A DNA stretch of 64,000 bases. Origin: Serripes groenlandicus (taxonomy: Eukaryota > Mollusca > Bivalvia > Cardiida > Cardiidae). The stretch spans positions 738,522 to 802,521 of the forward strand of contig JASEVX010000033.1 in NCBI GenBank assembly GCA_031761405.1. Reading direction: 5' to 3'. The position numbers were made by a program, and so were the translations under genes. Shown here one piece after another: positions 63,040 to 64,000 of the stretch (the stretch's first letter is position 1; the number at the start of each line of letters is the position of its first letter). The notes under the pieces are model-generated. The model saw only the letters and a program-made list of their open reading frames with translations, did not search any database and was not told the DNA's origin.

Positions 63040-63222
63040 AACAGAGGACTTGATAAGATGGAGTGAACAGGTCTTTTCCCAACAATACTTCTCTTATTAC
63101 TCAACCAAATCCTATGTTGTGGGTACTCAGAAGAATCGTCTCACTGAGACGATTCTTTTGAGTACCAACAACATAGGGTTTGAATGTCAAATAAGGATTT
63201 TAGAACATGAAAACTGCCCCTT
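63040..63222. mobile_element. Hairpin TIR element, copy 5 (best preserved)
   Basis: 'gaggacttgataagatggag' at the left, hairpin gtgggtactcagaagaatcg / cgattcttttgagtacc at 63119-63168, 'ccccttatctagt' at the right. Confidence 0.78.
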
Positions 63223-63491
63223 ATCTAGTTTCCAACACACAATAAATCTCCTGCAGATGAATTTGAAATCTTCTTGGTGAAAATATGAACATTTCCTGTC
63301 AGTTAAAATATGATGATTGAATCGAGATCAAAAGTCATTCGCTGCAGTTTCATAAATATTAGTCTGTAAATGGGAAAGGAAAATGTCAAAAATGATATTG
63401 AATGTCGAAGAAGATGTTATAGTAACTAACGATACTGGACTAATTTGAATGTGACCTAGTTAAAAACTGATTATAAGAAGAGCTTTAGACT

Positions 63492-63710
63492 TTAACTCTT
63501 TCCCATCTATAGACGTATTTTGACGCATCTGCAGCGGATGACTTTTGAAAACATTGTGACGAAAGAAGAAATGGCTCAAAACGAGCTATTTCTCCTTTTG
63601 TTACAATGTTTTCAACTGTATTCAACGTTTAAAGTTTCCCTTACCATATTTTTACCTAGATGTTTTCAAAGTCGTCTGTTGCAGATTTGTTGTATGTGGG
63701 AAAGGGTTAA
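63492..63710. mobile_element. piggyBac-like MITE, variant
   Basis: TTAA both sides, 219 bp. Left arm 'ctctttcccatctatagacg'. Hairpin gaaatggctcaaaacgagct. Confidence 0.8.
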
Positions 63711-63959
63711 CCATCATGGTATCAGTAAAACAGACACCCAAGGCAACACATTAGTTGAAAATAAAGGCTTTTGCTTTTCGTAAGGGGGCAAATATCCACC
63801 TTATGGGCACCCCCCTCCTTTTTTTTTTAATGAAAACAGAAAAAGTATAAAACATAAAAATTGCAAAATTGATGATGTATTAATGAATGGACTTCTAAAT
63901 GCAATTACTAACTACTAACACAAAATGATTATGACAGTCAATTACAGTTAAAATTTTAA

Positions 63960-64000
63960 ACAAGAGGGCCATGATGGCCCTGGATCGCTCACCTTAATTA
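63960..64000 (-). repeat. End of an 'agctc...gccctcttgtt' repeat, cut by the window edge
   Basis: 'acaagagggccatgatggcc' then 'ctggatcgctcacctt' is the reverse complement of the repeat ends at 14030-14060 and 47165-47197. Confidence 0.8.

Overview
This is nuclear DNA from an animal, most likely a bivalve mollusc. It is AT-rich, with one gene of many small exons spread over 42 kb and GT-AG introns packed with short repeats. The repeats are tRNA-derived SINEs, TTAA-flanked MITEs, foldback elements, and elements that begin near 'agctc' and end near 'cctcttgtt', a style I associate with bivalve genomes. The taxon is inferred from repeat style and was not checked by search. No prokaryotic, CRISPR or viral gene set is present.

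Layout. Positions 1-5290 hold a decayed DIRS-type (tyrosine-recombinase) retrotransposon: a gag-like region with a 1.14 kb tandem duplication, a frameshifted reverse transcriptase, short recombinase remnants, and a 56-bp perfect inverted repeat at its right end. Positions 5291-5657 are a 42-bp minisatellite made from the end of a MITE. Positions 5658-8812 hold foldback elements and MITEs.

From 8813 to 51338, on the plus strand, I assembled a 21-exon gene. With one weak donor (exon 1), all exons join in a single open frame of 2319 codons and a stop. Exons 11-15 encode a kinase domain that matches NF-kappa-B-inducing kinase (NIK, MAP3K14), and exons 19-21 encode the NIK-type C-terminal domain. 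Upstream of the kinase there are about 1150 extra residues. They include a lysine/glutamate-rich region, a basic patch, and in exon 9 a Cys/His cluster that reads as a TAZ-type zinc finger, the CBP/p300 fold. A 650-residue Gln/Pro/Asn-rich exon separates the kinase from the C-terminal domain. The true 5' end was not found. The TAZ-NIK architecture is the most unusual thing in the window.

The introns and the 12.7 kb downstream flank are mostly mobile DNA. About forty copies of one piggyBac-like MITE family (TTAA target, CCCTTTCCC ends, internal hairpin) dominate, and several lie within about 10 bp of 5' splice sites. Positions 51339-64000 contain repeats only: a 162-bp tandem array, a split 28-bp minisatellite, SINEs, foldbacks and more MITEs. 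No second gene was found on either strand.
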